Source: Gnetum montanum
Lineage: Eukaryota > Streptophyta > Gnetopsida > Gnetales > Gnetaceae
Length of the DNA: 64,000 nt
Assembly: GCA_015680685.1 (NCBI GenBank)
Contig: MNCI01008279.1
Span: 1,285,495-1,349,494, forward strand
Direction: 5' to 3'
Part shown: positions 22,380-32,215 of the stretch, piece after piece
Position numbering within the stretch: position 1 is the stretch's first letter
How the letters are laid out: each line of letters starts with the position of its first letter
The notes under the pieces: model-generated
The model's database searches: none
What the model saw: only the letters and a program-made list of their open reading frames with translations
Told to the model about the DNA's origin: nothing
Made by a program: the position numbers and the translations under genes

Positions 22380-23180
22380 CATTCTAAATGATTCAGGACC
22401 TTACTGAAGAGTTGTGAAAGCTCAAGGCCTCCACCACCAAGACAGTGAAGATAATGGACTTCTATCAAGATGATCCCATTAGTCCTACTATCCCTCAAGT
22501 AACTCTTCCTGTGGGCATTTCAATTTTAAGCTTTAATAAGTACAATAGTGAGGGTGACCCAAACTCATACCTCATTACTTTCTATTCCAAATGCTTATTT
22601 TTGCGAGCTTGGCTCCATACCATTATGTGTCTCTTCCCTATGTCTCTCACCAAGAAAGCCTTCGATTAGTACAATGCTTTACCTAAAGGTTCCATTACCT
22701 TCCTTGAGGACCTAATTGCATAATTCATTAACTATTTTAAGTACAACTTGAAACCTAATACAACACTTGATGAAATAATAAAGATCAAACAAGGGCTTCT
22801 TGAACCTATGTAGAAGTTCATACAACAATGAAACACTCTCCTTAATGAGATTCTTGAACCCATCATTGAGACGAATCTTATGACCATTTTCAATGGGGCA
22901 GTTAATGACTTTATCAAGTTCAAAATATATTACCTTGATCCATGGTCCCTTAGCCAATCCTTCTCATAAATGAAGAACATAGAGGATGTCACCAAAGCTA
23001 GTTATGATCATGCATACGTAATGTATAAAAACCAGCACACAAGGAGGAATAGGAAGAGAACTAAGTAGGAGCAAACAATTGTGGTTCTAGTATCCAAGGA
23101 TACAAGATAAGAAGAGAGGCAAGGATCACCGCCATACAACACATCCTCTAAATCATCACAACTGTCCACTATCTATGCCC
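22380..23180 (+). pseudogene. Element C gag, capsid part (broken)
   Basis: The reading 'MDFYQDDPISPTIPQVTLP', 'FPMSLTKKAFD', 'GSITFLEDLIA' and 'FINYFKYNLKPNTTLDEIIKIKQG' is the retrotransposon gag domain (PF03732 type). It is nearly line-for-line the same as element E at 47,330-47,800. A basic tail, 'MYKNQHTRRNRKRTK', follows. Stops replace Trp and Gln codons. The protein would form the capsid. It resumes after the gag insertion. Confidence 0.8.
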
Positions 23181-23249
23181 CAACTTAACTAAGGGCAAAC
23201 TTTGGTAAAAGAATAGAACAAAGTACACTAGGTTGCCTATGAAGCCATT

Positions 23250-23880
23250 TGAGCTTTTAGAACAATTGCTTAAATACAATCATATACAAGCCCTCATCTC
23301 CTCTATGGCATTCCCTCCTCTACCCCCACTCCCCCACCCCGCCACCCACCACAAACCCNATTGACATCATCTACAATAGTCTCACCCCCACGCATACTTA
23401 CATCATGCAATCTAGCCAACACTACCACTCTTCCTCATGCCCTACCTTTGCCATTGGACACACACAAAAACTGCAAAAGATGCTCTGGCCCTGATGCTCT
23501 GGCCCTACAATGGGCTATGCAACCCTAAGCTGCCATTATCACTACATAGCCTTGTCCCTCTTACTTCCTTGATCTTTCTTTATACATCCCTGCTTAGCCA
23601 TGAAAAGCCTCACCTTTGTGCACTGCTATCTTGCCACATCACTACCATCCACCACTTTGTCATGTTGCCCTCTTCAAGGCTGTGCAAACCCATGGCCTTG
23701 TGATGATCTTCAAGCCCAGCATGACTTCCTCTTGCTACACAGAAATACTTTGCACCTTCCTCTCTATGTTGCATCCACTCCCTCCTGCATTGCTAAACAC
23801 CTGCTAACTGCTACTCCTTGTGCATCATGCTACTAGTCCCATGTCTGGATGTCTACTACATTGGCACCTTGGAGAAAGTT
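23250..23880 (+). other. C-rich spacer after gag in element C
   Basis: The stretch is unusually rich in C and in CCAC/CATC words, with several overlapping short open frames in all plus frames that arise from lack of TAA/TAG rather than coding. A run of CCCCCAC words lies at 23,318-23,345, and one unresolved base is at 23,359. E has a milder Pro-rich equivalent at 48,480-48,720 that is translated in frame with gag, so this may be its decayed counterpart. Confidence 0.4.
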
Positions 23881-23989
23881 GTAGATAAACCACAAATGTT
23901 TAACCCTACTTCAAACTAAACATTTCAACTTTTATGACACATAATTTAACTAACAATGCCATGTAAATTTCTATTTTGATGTCATATGG

Positions 23990-24310
23990 TAAAAATCCAA
24001 GTTCATATGCTGGCCAATGTATGGACAGTGTATGACACACAGAAATTTTCATTCTTGAGTTCAAACACTAGGAAACCAACTTCCATATGCTATGTAGTGT
24101 ATGGACATATAAATATTACTTTATTTTAATGTCATGTGCTAAAAATCCAAGTCCATATGCTAGCTAGCATATGGGTAGCGTATGACACATGGAAATTTCA
24201 ATTTTTGGTTCCATACTCTAAAAATTAACTTCCATACACTATATAGTGTATGGACATATAAAAATTACTATTTTAAATTCCATATAATACATAGCATGTG
24301 AGGCAAAAAA
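23990..24310 (+). repeat. Element C internal palindrome array (70-80-bp period)
   Basis: Fold-backs occur at 24,004, 24,083, 24,153 and 24,232, spaced 79, 70 and 79 bases. Two are perfect 22-bp palindromes: 24,153-24,174 (core ATATGCTAGCTAGCATAT) and 24,232-24,253 (core ATACACTATATAGTGTAT). Between them 'gtatgacac' and 'ggacatataaa(a/t)attact' repeat. It sits before pol, as does the array in element A. The same words occur in the U3 of this element's LTRs. Confidence 0.8.
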
Positions 24311-24539
24311 ACTACTAATTTCCTTTTCCAAACCTCAAAAAAGATGAAAATAAAATCAAGACAAAGAGAATTCATTATTTTTCTTTTCATACGCGACGTG
24401 TGAGAAAAAGTGGTAAGGAAATTGATTAGATACATTGAACCTAGACCTAAAATTGATCATGGCCTCTACACGCTAGGAAATAGTAATTTTTACTTTTCCA
24501 AAATACTTTAACCATGGAAACTCATCAATTTAACAATTT

Positions 24540-24970
24540 AAAGCTTTTTTTTCTTAATTTTGACAATTTATAGCATGTTTGTCCTATTTATAGTCTATTT
24601 TCGTCTAATTTTGACAATTTGTAGCTGATTTTATTAAATTTTTTCCTATTTTAAATACAAAATGACTAAAAAATAAATTATATTAAATATATAGTAAATT
24701 CAATACTATTTTAACCTTTCTTATTTAACCTTGTTCCACTTTGTTTGTCATATTTTATTCTATTTTAACTTTATTTTTACTTAATTTTACCTTGTCTTTA
24801 CCTTGTTATTATTTTATTTTACCCTGTTTTACTAAGTTTTACCTTGCTTTGCCTTATAGTGATTCTACCTTGCCTTGTTTAGCCTCATTTTAGTTTTTTT
24901 AGACCTTGGTTGATCTTATTTTTCTTTTTCATTATAATGTTTTACAGTATTTCAAACATTGTTTAACAAT
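24540..24970 (+). repeat. Degenerate TTTTACCTTG tract before pol in element C
   Basis: Short words TTTTACCTTG, TTTAACCTT and TTGACAATTTATAGC recur without a fixed period. It corresponds in position to 3,590-4,330 in A and to the reverse complement at 42,780-43,550 in A2. No coding sense. Confidence 0.5.
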
Positions 24971-24974
24971 TTTA

Positions 24975-25345
24975 TCATGTAGATGTTACCTGATGTACTT
25001 ATGTTAACATGCAAGAAATGAGCTAGGAGGATGAAGAAGAAAATTCAACTAGCCTTAAAGCCTAAATGGATCCTTCTTGTAATGTTATTAACCAAGCTAG
25101 CCTTGAATATCTAAACCTTAAGCCTTGAAACCATTCTACCATATAGCCTTAACATCCTGAAGTAGCCCGATCGTCATTGACCTTGAAGCTGAAAACATCA
25201 CGAAGGATTCCTTGGTCAAAATTCCTATCTAAACCATGATGGTAAGGAGAAAACACATGAAACCAAGTTCTTCATGAGAACTTAAGCTTACTCAAGACAT
25301 CATCAAACCATTACATGGTAACACTAATGCCATCACATGATCCTG
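24975..25345 (+). pseudogene. Element C start of pol, truncated
   Basis: The nucleotide text ('gatgttacctgatgtacttatgttaacatgcaag', 'gccttaaagcctaaatggatcc') aligns to 4,345-4,700 in A, the linker before RT. It stops near 25,330 and resumes in sequence equivalent to 7,850 of A. About 3.1 kb holding RT, both RNase H domains and integrase is therefore absent. The result is a gag-only derivative. Confidence 0.65.
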
Positions 25346-25823
25346 ATTACATCTAATATTAACATGTTTTCTTTTACCATGATTGGCCTTTTATTCACAA
25401 GAAAGTCTACATGACCTCATAACTCCTTTTGGCATTACAAAGATGCTTCAAACTTAGTATAACTCTATGGAACAAAGTATAGACTTCTAATATATCTATT
25501 GGATGTAACCTAGTAATGGCCTATACCTACTAATTGCATCATGTAACCTTATGCAATCTCTTGTAATAGCGTGTATTCTTTACCTTATTCTCTTGTCCTC
25601 TTGGATTTGTTCTTGTAGGATGAAGCTTGAAGTCATTACAAAGGTGCAACTCATCACAGTCAAATTACCATGCAATCTTGATGCACAATGTTTGGGTAGC
25701 TTGTTCCACTATTCCAAGAGTGCTTACCTCACATCACTCCCATTACTCCTCTTGAGCCATAATCCCATAGCCAAATTATAACCTTCCTTACCCTAAACAA
25801 CAATGAAAACCTATGTTTGACAT

Positions 25824-25828
25824 TTGTG
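25824..25828. other. Target site duplication of element K, left copy (TTGTG)
   Basis: TTGTG precedes the copia insertion and recurs at 30,164-30,168 after it. Removing the insertion plus one copy restores a stretch that aligns to 8,345-8,375 in element A, which confirms the target. Confidence 0.8.
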
Positions 25829-26987
25829 TAAGGATCGTTAAACTTAGAAGGGGGGATGAATCAGTTCCACAAATTAAAATTTTCAACCACAAAAAACACA
25901 ACCTATTTTAATGTGGTTTCCCAACTTGGATAGTTCACACTCGAAGGCTAGATCACTTGCACCCCTCTAGACTTTGTTCCTCTCAAAATGTGGTTTGAAG
26001 GGTTCCACATCCTATATAGTTCTAAGCTCCACTTCAGATTGATTCAACACTATGAATCCACTCAGCCCTGCATTGTCCAAACAAGCTTAGAATGTGGTTT
26101 CCATGATCTCAAAACCTTTACAACTTGAGCTCTGCTCCAAAGTGTTGTGGAGCTACACCAACACTCAATCCCAAAGGATCCCGACAAGCTCAAGGATAAT
26201 TCCTTCTCATAAGAATCACATCAACCCCATTGGGCAACAAAAGAGAAACAAGACTTACAAGGAAAGGATGCAACTAATTTTCTAGTCCTTGCACTTTAAG
26301 GTACAACACAACATATTTCTTACAATAGTACAAAAGATAATACAATGAGGCATACAAATACAATAGAATAATATGCACAATAATTTCTTGATATTGACAC
26401 TTACTTGCATCCAACACTTTCTCATTTCCCAAAAGAATGGAATCTTCTTATAACAGCAATGTTTCTGAAATCACCTTAGAATTCATGCAACGATTATCTA
26501 ACCGTCACTGGAAACATCTTCTTTGAGATTGAGATGTCTTTCTACATCAAATCTCCATTTTGGATAGACATCTCTGCTTCATGATAGACATCTATATGGA
26601 GATGTCTACTTCTCAAAGTAAACATCTACTATTTTATGTAGACATCTTCTTCTGAACCACTGTATTTTAGCTAAGACATATTCTACTTCTTATAGAAGTC
26701 TTCTTAGATTTTGGGCTTTACTTCCTAAGGCTTCCTTTCATTGTTATTGCTCATCTCTAATCTTGGGAACTTCTTCATTTTACTGTAGGCTTCATCTTTG
26801 TTCTTTCTCCCTCTTAAGTCCTTATAGAATTCCCTTTGACATCTCATTATAGCTTTCTTTCCTTAAGTCTTCATTCTTTTCCAACAAGTTCTTGTGGTCT
26901 CCACTATTCTTGTTCTGCACACAATAGTCACACAAACATTCTTTTTCTTCATTTTCCTTAAGGTTTTGACATACCAAAATATCAACA
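25829..26987 (-). repeat. Element K 3' LTR
   Basis: On the minus strand it begins TGTTGATATTTTGG after the purine tract and ends at the TTGTG duplication. It aligns to 29,735-30,163 at both ends but contains about 731 extra bases (26,099-26,830). The extra part holds an array of AGACATCT/AGATGTCT words at 26,520-26,655. Confidence 0.8.
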
Positions 26988-27002
26988 ATCTCCCCCTTTT
27001 TG
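26988..27002 (-). promoter_or_regulatory. Element K polypurine tract
   Basis: The minus strand reads AAAAAGGGGGAGAT immediately before the TGTTG start of the 3' LTR. This is the usual form of the plus-strand primer in plant Ty1/copia elements and fixes the orientation. Confidence 0.85.
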
Positions 27003-28250
27003 GTGATGTTCAAAACCTATGAAAATGTGTTAGTAGTTTCCAAAAAGCACCAAGACATATATACTTAGTTATGCTTATAACATCAGTCACCTCATATCAT
27101 AATACAATATTAAACATCTCAAATAAATCTAATTCTTTCCCTTTTTGAACATCATCAAAAATAAGTAAAGATAGAGTTGCAAATGATCATAAGAAATGCG
27201 TCTGAACTAGAGAAAATGATAGAGGTAAATGGGATACCCAAGGAAGAACAAGCAATTAAAAAGTACACATCACTCAAGTTCTATCCATATATGACCTACA
27301 CTTGAAAAATCTGTTTTAGAAAGAGTGGTATACTCCTTTTGAGCCTTTTAGGATCTTCAAGCTACGTAGAAATTCTAAGATCAAGTATGAATACTAAGGT
27401 CTCCCATTAGTTATGTAAAAACAAGGCTAAAAGACTCTTAAAACTTGGTCAAATACATTGAAATCCTTAGAAATCGTCGCAAGAAAATATACATAAACAT
27501 CATACATACATGATAATTTCTCTTTAAATGCTACTTTTCTCAGAATATTTATGAAGGTCATCAAAGGTACCAAAACATCTTCTAAAATAGATTGAACTTT
27601 GCAAATACAAAATCATTGTCACAAGATATATAATGAAGGTTCAACATGAAGCCCTTAGTTCATGAATTTCATATGAGCATTTTTAGTCACTAAAAACAAG
27701 TATTCTAGCTAAGAATTGAAAAGATCATTTTTCAACAAAAGTATCAAAATAATCTTTTAAATATTCCAAAGGAAATAAGCTTTGCAGCAAAGAATAATTC
27801 ACAACAAGGTTTTCCAACTAAGAACTACATGTAAGGATTTTAGGCCTTTTAAAAATCATGATAAGAAATCAATAAATTCATTACAAGTGCCACACCACAA
27901 ACTTTCATAACTCTAATTACACCATGCAAAAGAAAATATCATAACCAATTATTTCAACAAATCCCCCCAAAAAATCAATTCTAATAAATGCTAATCTAGG
28001 GTTAGCATCCCAAAAATAAAGTAAGCACACATCAAAAATAATTTTGAATTTACAAAATTTAGCAAGCAAGGAGATAGAAACTTACCTTTACTTACCTTGC
28101 TTGCAATAGAGAGGAAGAATATTAATGAAGTTTGAGATAAGGTTCTCTATCATGAAGTAATTATTTACCTTTTGGTTCTCTTTCATCTATCTCTTTGAGG
28201 AAATTTTCAATTTTTCACTTCTTTTCATTTTTAGCTACTATCCACAAAAA
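27003..28250 (-). other. Element K region without recognisable coding
   Basis: AT-rich, with no open frame of note on the minus strand and no pol motif. It may be a decayed pol remnant beyond recognition or an untranslated 3' region. Confidence 0.4.
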
Positions 28251-29653
28251 ATCCTTACCAAAACCTTTTTGACAATACCAAGCATTAATTATTTTGATCA
28301 CCATGAGAATAATCAAGATTTTGATTACTTTCATAATTTTTATAGATGAGTAAAGAATTCTCCTCATGAATTAGGTTATCAAACCTACTTGTGCTTGTCT
28401 TTGAGTGAGAATCTTCTTTTGAGACTTTCTCTAAATCTTCATCCTTAGGCTACTCACAAGTCTTTCTTTCTTGAAGGCTTCTGCAATCCTTAATTAAGGG
28501 GGTTAGTTGATGAATCTCAACTTTTATATCTGATATCTCTCCTTTTAATTCGGTGTGAATTATATCAAGCTTTGTATTTAAGAATATCTTTGCTTTTCTA
28601 GGTAATGTAGAATAATAATTTCTTTTCACAATTCACCATACCTTTCATCATACTTACAACTTGGTTTAGCAACATGTTTTGAGTTTTCATTTGTAAGAGC
28701 CATGCATATGAGATGATAATTTTTGGTAGAGTTATCAACTTCTTCTTCACTTTACTCGACATCATCCCAACTTGTATAGAAGTTGGTCTTTTTAACTCCT
28801 CATCATTTCTATGCTTTCATTGTCATCGACTATTATTATTAGGATATTTAGAGGCTAGATGGCCTCTTCCACCACATACCCAACATTCTATAGAGGAAAA
28901 ATCAATATTGGAGTTGGAAAAATTTTTACTTTCCTTACCTCTTTGTTAATTAAAGCTCTTGCCCCTTTTTTCCATGAGTCTTTGTAGCCCTCTAAAAATA
29001 AGAGCTATGTCATTCTCACTACTTATATCTTGCTCATTAGATTCCTTTTCCTTGGTGGCTGATTTTAGGACTATGGGTTACCTCTCTTAAATGGCTCCTT
29101 CACTTATGAGACTCATTTCATAAGTAATGAAAGCACTTTGAAGTTCTTCAAATTTTAGAGTTGAAAAATCTCTGATTTCTTTCATCACAATCACCTTTGG
29201 CCTAAATTTCAGTTGTAGTGTCCCAATCATTTTTATAATAACATCACTTTCTAGCAAATCTTTACTAGTATCTCTACTGGCCAAAACAAGATCATTTTCT
29301 TTAGAAAAATAATATTTTATTTTCTCTCCTCTCATCATGAGCTTATCATACTCACTTTTTAAAACTAACAATTTAGATTGCTTAACTATAGACATTCCTT
29401 CATAAGTATCCTTTAATTTTTTCCAAATTTCTTTGGCTATTTTACACCTCGCTATTCTATTAAACTCTAATTTATTCAAAGCATAATATAAAAAAAATTT
29501 TACTTTAAAGTCAAACATGAACGTATATTTTTCTTCTTGACTCCATTTGTTGCAAGGCTTGATGGCTCCTATTGTGTTGTTGATAGGTGATGTGTAGCCT
29601 TCAAGAATGGATTCCCAAACTTCAAATTCCATAGATTTAAAGAAGCCCTGCAT
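28250..29653 (-). pseudogene. Element K gag (copia type)
   Basis: An open frame of 188 codons (29,653-29,087) reads 'MEFEVWESILEGY', 'ALNKLEFNRIARCKIAKEIWKKLKDTYEG', 'VKQSKLLVLKSEYDKL', 'VIIKMIGTLQLKFRPKVIVMKEIRD' and 'LKFEELQSAFITYEM'. This is the UBN2-type gag of plant Ty1/copia elements. The frame then breaks, but 'CWVCGGRGHLASKYPN' (near 28,880-28,830) is a CCHC knuckle with the last Cys changed to Tyr. Beyond it is a charged, coil-like stretch to about 28,250. The protein would form the particle and bind RNA. Confidence 0.85.
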
Positions 29654-29734
29654 CCTCGCTTTCCAATAGGCAAAGTCAAATCAATTAAACATGGGTGGCT
29701 TTATGTACAAGGTTCCCTCCATTGTTCACTCTTG

Positions 29735-30163
29735 AAGATTTTGTAGAACTTAGAAAGGGGGGATGAATAAGTTCCCCAAATTAAAATTTTCATTCACAAA
29801 GAACACAACCAATTTTAACATGATTCCCCAACTTGGGTAGTCCACACTTGGAGGGTAGATCTCTTGCGCAACTTTAAACTTTGTTCCTCTCAAAATGTGG
29901 TTTGAAGGGTACCACACCTTGTACAAGTCTAAGCTCCACTCTGGAGTGATTTGACACCACAAATCCACTCAATCATGCAAGGTCTTGAAAAGCTTAAAAT
30001 GTGGTTTCCCTTTGACATCTCATTGTAGCTTTCTTCCCTTGAGTCTTCATTCTTATCCTTCAAGGTTTCGTGAACTCCATTATTCTTTTCCTACACACAA
30101 TAATCACACAAACATTCTTTTTCTTCATTTTCCTTAAGGTTTTAGCATACCAAGATGTCAACA
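29735..30163 (-). repeat. Element K 5' LTR, internally deleted
   Basis: At 429 bp it is much shorter than its partner LTR (about 1,159 bp). Alignment shows a single missing block. The join reads GTGGTTTCC-CTTTGAC, and TTCC is present at both edges of the block in the long LTR (26,099 and 26,830), as in deletion by short direct repeats. On the minus strand the primer-site region after it (near 29,730) only faintly resembles TGGTATCAGAG. Confidence 0.75.
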
Positions 30164-30168
30164 TTGTG

Positions 30169-30801
30169 CACTATGACCATGTGACATCTCCTTTGACATA
30201 CTCTGACACCAAGTTCATTAGATGTATCACATCTTATTCAATAAGAAAATGAAACAGAATTCAGCCTTGGCAATAAAACCCAATGAAGGTTTCATCCCAC
30301 AAAAAAAAAAGAAAAAAAATGATGAAGCAAATTGCCAAAAAAAAAAAGCCAAGAGGCCAATGAAGTTTAAAAGTCAAATCAACAGCTCTAAACAAAAAAT
30401 GAGAGAAGCCTAATGGCCAAAGAAATTCAAAGAAGCCTTGGAGTGAAGTAGTGGCTCCTCAAACACATTACTAAGTGACTAGTACTTTGAAGCACAAAAC
30501 ATGAAGACTACATGGATAACAAACATATCATTACCATATCATAATCACGATTTCAATATTTGGAATTCTTTGTTAACCCATGTGACCATCTCCAATAACC
30601 AATATAGCCTTATTTTCTATCAAAATTTATAACATTTCATCATAAGCTTATTTCATCATCACAAGCACTATTTAGCATGGTTCAATAGCTACAAAATCAA
30701 GCGCAAAGAGGAAACATTGGTGATGAACCTATGGAAATGTTTTGTATTCTTTGTTGATGTCTCTTAGGTTAATCTTCAAAATATCAACAAAGAGGAACTA
30801 A
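30169..30801 (+). other. Element C 3' untranslated region, resumed, with purine tract
   Basis: It continues the alignment to A (8,355-8,942) that is interrupted by element K. The purine tract AACAAAGAGGAA lies at 30,787-30,798. A-rich runs at 30,299-30,350 disrupt any frame. Confidence 0.7.
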
Positions 30802-31930
30802 CGAAACACCCCAAAGCCATCTGAAGCCCATAGCCAATATTATTTGTAATTTGGTGGAAAACTAATGGAAGACACAATTTCCTTATTTTTTTCAAAATCT
30901 AGCATTGTAACCTTCTGTCCCTATGATTTAAGGTAGTATTTTTAATGCAAAATATGAGATTTGCATCTCATATGATAGATCTCATGCATCCTAGCTTATG
31001 GAAGCTAAAAATGCTTCATAAGTTATGAATGACTTATCTTCTAGATGGGGGAAGCCATAGATTTCATGTACCTAGGCTTGGAAGGATTGAAAAAGTTCTA
31101 TAGGCCAAAAATTTGGCATTTTTCAACCTATACATTGGCAATTGTAATGGCAACCTACAAGGACAACATTAGGATTTGGGTTTTGAGCATATACACTAGG
31201 CATCCCTACCCCATATGCTAGGTAGCGTATGAAGCTAGCTTAGAAAAGTAGAAAACTATCTAAATTTGCTCATATGATATCAAGAAATGCCTTGAACATG
31301 CCAAAAATTTACATCAATCTATCATCAATCATGGTAGAAATTAACAATAATGGATCAGGGACTTGATGGTCTATTTAAGCCAAATTTGATCTCATTGTAA
31401 GGACTTTTGGCAATTTGCATTCAAGTTGAACATTAAAACTTTCAAAGCAATGCAAATTTACCAAGAGTCCATAGCCATTTTTTTCAACCCTAAGCGTAGA
31501 TCATAGTGATAGAGAAACCATTAGCAATTTCAAGGAGAAGACTATATGGAATTCTCGAAGATAGATCTAACTATAGAACACACCCTACTAGCTGTATCAA
31601 GTTCGAAGCATTCTGCCTTGAGCTCTTTACACATTAAAGTTTATAAATCTATATTTTCTTAACTATGTTTCTATGAACATTCCATTATTTTAATAAAATT
31701 TTGTAGTTTCATTTGTTCTTGCTATAATTTATTCTATGTTTCTCTGTGCCTAGATTGTACATTTGCAATTTCATTTTATTTACATCAGTAATATATCATA
31801 AGCCCTTGGGTAATTGACAATGTCATCTAGAGTGTTTCAAATCCTTTTCTAAAGGTCCATGGATCCAAGGCTAAAGCTATTTTGTCTTGAAATTTTTGGA
31901 TTTCTAGCACTAAATTTTTTAGGCACTACA
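30802..31930 (+). repeat. Element C 3' LTR
   Basis: It starts CGAAACACCCC (TG changed to CG) and ends AGGCACTACA, followed at once by the AAGCA duplication. The U3 holds CCATATGCTAGGTAGCGTATG at 31,213-31,233, matching the internal array of the same element. The last 130 bases contain the group-specific 'cccttgggtaattgac ... ggtccatggatcc' block. Confidence 0.85.
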
Positions 31931-31935
31931 AAGCA
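31931..31935. other. Target site duplication of element C, right copy (AAGCA)
   Basis: Matches 15,690-15,694. Reading across the excised insertion restores the element B frame from 'KRKVFVLK' into 'QRKASST'. Confidence 0.9.
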
Positions 31936-32060
31936 AAGGAAAGCTTCTAGCACTTAGGAAGTCAAGAGACATGAATATTTAATCCATTAGAAGGATCAAT
32001 CGACTAATGATGTTGTATGGATCCATGAGACCAAACTTATTGAGTGGGGAATCACTTCTA
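31931..32060 (+). pseudogene. Element B chromodomain-like tail
   Basis: Right after element C the frame reads 'KQRKASST', stop, 'EVKRHEYLIH', stop (TAG for Trp), 'KDQSTNDVVWIHETKLIEW'. The pattern YL(V/I)xW-K-x(5)-D-x-x-W-x-x-x-x-x-L is that of the chromodomain at the integrase C-terminus of chromoviruses, which guides integration through histone marks. The domain is separated from the integrase by the 16-kb insertion. Both aromatic anchor positions can be seen, one only as a stop derived from TGG. Confidence 0.7.
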
Positions 32061-32215
32061 CGCTTACTCCCTTATTTACTTGAGTTTACTTTTTAAAGGT
32101 TGGGAGAGATAGTGTAGGAACACCTGTCTTGATTTCCTTGTTCTTTATCCTACAAGTTTTTTTTTTTTTGTAGGTTTTGAGCTTGAAGAAGATGTGGACA
32201 AGGGCATCCTGTTAA

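Larger units (their letters stand above)
25829..30163 (-). mobile_element. Element K: Ty1/copia retrotransposon lacking pol, nested in C
   Basis: On the minus strand the order is 5' LTR (30,163-29,735), gag with zinc knuckle (29,653 to about 28,820), a charged region (to about 28,250), non-coding sequence, purine tract (27,000-26,988) and 3' LTR (26,987-25,829). No protease, integrase, RT or RNase H motif was found in the 1.8 kb after the knuckle. It is either a natural gag-only element or one deleted before or after insertion. Confidence 0.8.
15695..31930 (+). mobile_element. Element C: Tat-type Ty3/gypsy element, deleted for most of pol, nested in B
   Basis: The order is 5' LTR, primer site, leader array, gag, palindrome array, the first part of pol, then directly the 3' untranslated region and 3' LTR. 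Perfect 5-bp duplications flank it. Compared with A, it lacks RT, both RNase H modules and integrase, so it could only have moved with enzymes from a partner, unless the deletion came later. It contains a separate insertion in gag (about 18,720-22,250) and the copia element K. Confidence 0.85.

Noticed and set aside
23437-23836. Overlapping Cys/Leu/Pro-rich open frames in element C
   Set aside because: All three plus frames are open at once because the region is C-rich and poor in TAA/TAG. None continues the gag frame.
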